DNA of 7,938 bases from Myxococcales bacterium (GTDB taxonomy: Bacteria; Myxococcota; Polyangia; Fen-1088): positions 10,332 through 18,269 of the forward strand of contig PMBY01000403.1 of the NCBI GenBank assembly GCA_003153875.1, read 5' to 3'. A program made the translations under genes and the position numbers. The notes under the pieces are model-generated. The model saw nothing but the letters and a program-made list of their open reading frames with translations. It did no database searches and had not been told where the DNA came from. Of this stretch, positions 7,101 to 7,938 are shown one piece after another (within the stretch, counting starts at the first letter, position 1; each line of letters begins with the position of its first letter).

Positions 7101-7184
7101 GATGAAAATACCGATCCTTTCCCGCCGGGCCCGGGACTCTGGGGGCGCCGACGAAGCGAACGAGACCAAGCGGCAGAGTAATAG

Positions 7185-7213
7185 ACCCTATCGGCGGGCC
7201 CCGATATCGTCAA
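7185..7213 (-). promoter_or_regulatory. Possible promoter for the HIT/glycosyltransferase operon
   Basis: Read on the minus strand: TTGACG (7213-7208), five of six -35 consensus bases, then a 17-base spacer and TAGGGT (7190-7185), three of six -10 bases. Transcription would start near 7178, giving a leader of about 78 bases to the ATG at 7100. It lies in the 186-base gap between divergently transcribed genes, where a promoter for each is expected. I found no convincing counterpart for the rightward gene at 7287. Confidence 0.35.
7189..7206. promoter_or_regulatory. Operator-like dyad in the divergent region
   Basis: TATCGG at 7189-7194 and CCGATA at 7201-7206 form a perfect 6-bp inverted repeat around six G/C bases. 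It fills almost the whole spacer of the candidate leftward promoter and touches its -10 hexamer. It overlaps a second, 8-base palindrome, CGATATCG (7202-7209), that runs into the -35. Binding of a dimeric regulator would be consistent, but no regulator gene is in the window. Confidence 0.3.
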
Positions 7214-7286
7214 GGCAGCGACGGATCGGTCTGCGCTTGCGGCGGAGGGGACGACCGTGACATCTTTCCTGTAGGCGGCACAGGTC

Positions 7287-7938
7287 ATGACCACACTGGA
7301 AGAAGAGGTTCCGCGCGTCCGCGCAGGAGGTTTCCTGTCGCTCGCGCCAGCCGCAAAGTGGTGGCCGGTTGTGCTGGCGCTGCTTCTCTGTGTGGTCGCA
7401 AGTTGGAAGGTCATCTCGGCGCAATGGGATTTTGAAGTCTACTACTATGCAGCGCGAGCCCTCCGCGCGGGACTGGATCCGTACAGTACCCAGTCACTGA
7501 CCAAGGTCGCGGGCAAGCCTATGCCACTGCCGTTTGTCTACCCGCCCGCGTTCCTGACCCTGTTCGCGCCCTTCGCCAGCCTCTCGCTGGCCGCTGCCAA
7601 GGCGGTGTACTTGGGCGCGAAACTTGCGGCACTCGCGGGACTCCTGGTGATTTGGGGCTGCTTCTGTCGCAGCTCGCGCGAGACTTTGATCCTGCTGGTC
7701 GTGGTCCTGTTGGGATTCTCCGCCACGATCTTCTCGGATCTCTACGCGGGCAACATTGCTTGCTTTGAACAGCTGCTGGTTTGGCTGGGGATTGCGGCGC
7801 TGGTGACTGGTCGTCGTATGCTTTTTGCGGTGGCCATCCCCTTGGCCGCGGCGCCCAAGATCCTGCCCATGGCGCTGGTCTTGCTGCTGCTCTTCGAGGG
7901 GCGCAAAGCCATCCGACCCCTGTTGCTGTCGGCGGGAG
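7287..7938 (+). CDS. GT87/DUF2029-like membrane mannosyltransferase, N-terminal part (runs off right edge)
   Basis: Open from ATG 7287 to the window end, giving 217 residues and no stop. The sequence matches the start of GT87 (DUF2029, PimE-like) GT-C enzymes, which transfer mannose from polyprenol-phosphate-mannose outside the cytoplasmic membrane. Visible features: first hydrophobic segment (about 26-44), then QWDFEVYYYAARALRAGLDPY (46-66), where Asp48 sits at the place of the essential acidic residue of PimE; FVYPPAFLTLFAPF (83-96), the family's YPP region; a long hydrophobic stretch at 101-150; and YAGNIACFEQLLVWLG (153-168), matching the GN/GQ-N motif. APKILP (189-194) is also typical. 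An in-frame TAG at 7272 lies just upstream, so this ATG is the natural start; AGGCGG at 7273-7278 is a modest ribosome-binding candidate. It diverges from the HIT operon. Family lengths suggest roughly half the protein is missing. Donor and acceptor remain unproven. Confidence 0.8.
   Translation, partial: MTTLEEEVPRVRAGGFLSLAPAAKWWPVVLALLLCVVASWKVISAQWDFEVYYYAARALRAGLDPYSTQSLTKVAGKPMPLPFVYPPAFLTLFAPFASLSLAAAKAVYLGAKLAALAGLLVIWGCFCRSSRETLILLVVVLLGFSATIFSDLYAGNIACFEQLLVWLGIAALVTGRRMLFAVAIPLAAAPKILPMALVLLLLFEGRKAIRPLLLSAG

Noticed and set aside
7101..7169. An N-terminal extension of the HIT protein from TTG at 7169
   Set aside because: The added residues are Arg/Pro/Ser-rich and unlike HIT proteins, while MSELPDCFYC from ATG 7100 is a typical beginning.

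Overview
The window is GC-rich DNA (my visual estimate is a little over 60% G+C). The coding density, the DUF1554-type repeat protein and the set of membrane glycosyltransferases suggest a free-living Gram-negative bacterium, most likely of the myxobacterial/deltaproteobacterial kind. That placement is inference: there is no rRNA, tRNA or ribosomal-protein marker here.

Layout, left to right. (1) Bases 1-902, plus strand: the 3' end of a gene for a DUF1554 repeat protein whose start lies outside the window. (2) Bases 903-1126: a 224-base gap with a candidate promoter. (3) Bases 1127-2572, plus: a cobalamin-binding-domain radical SAM protein. (4) Bases 2573-2818: a 246-base gap holding a perfect GC-rich palindrome, a second copy of the same candidate promoter and a small dyad. 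(5) Bases 2819-4999, plus: a DUF2723 (TMEM260-like) polytopic membrane protein. (6) Bases 5027-6628, minus: a GT-C-fold membrane glycosyltransferase with AftB-like motifs, ending tail to tail with the previous gene. (7) Bases 6672-7100, minus: a HIT-family hydrolase/transferase, probably the first gene of a two-gene operon with (6). (8) Bases 7101-7286: a divergent regulatory region. (9) Base 7287 to the right edge, plus: the N-terminal 217 residues of a GT87/DUF2029-type polyprenol-phosphate-sugar-dependent mannosyltransferase-like protein. No stretch longer than 300 bases lacks a gene.

How the genes may work together: three different families of GT-C-fold membrane glycosyltransferases (DUF2723, AftB-like, GT87-like) lie within about 5.2 kb. 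Such enzymes use lipid-linked sugars and act on the outer face of the cytoplasmic membrane. This suggests a locus for building or decorating a cell-envelope glycan, glycolipid or secreted protein. No gene for making the lipid-sugar donor and no cytoplasmic glycosyltransferase is visible. The radical SAM gene and the DUF2723 gene are each preceded by nearly the same promoter-like element, so they may be co-regulated, which is the least obvious signal in the window. I see no mobile element, CRISPR array, toxin-antitoxin pair or phage gene. I do not see an unmistakable new system; the best leads are the co-regulated radical SAM/DUF2723 pair and the intergenic palindrome.
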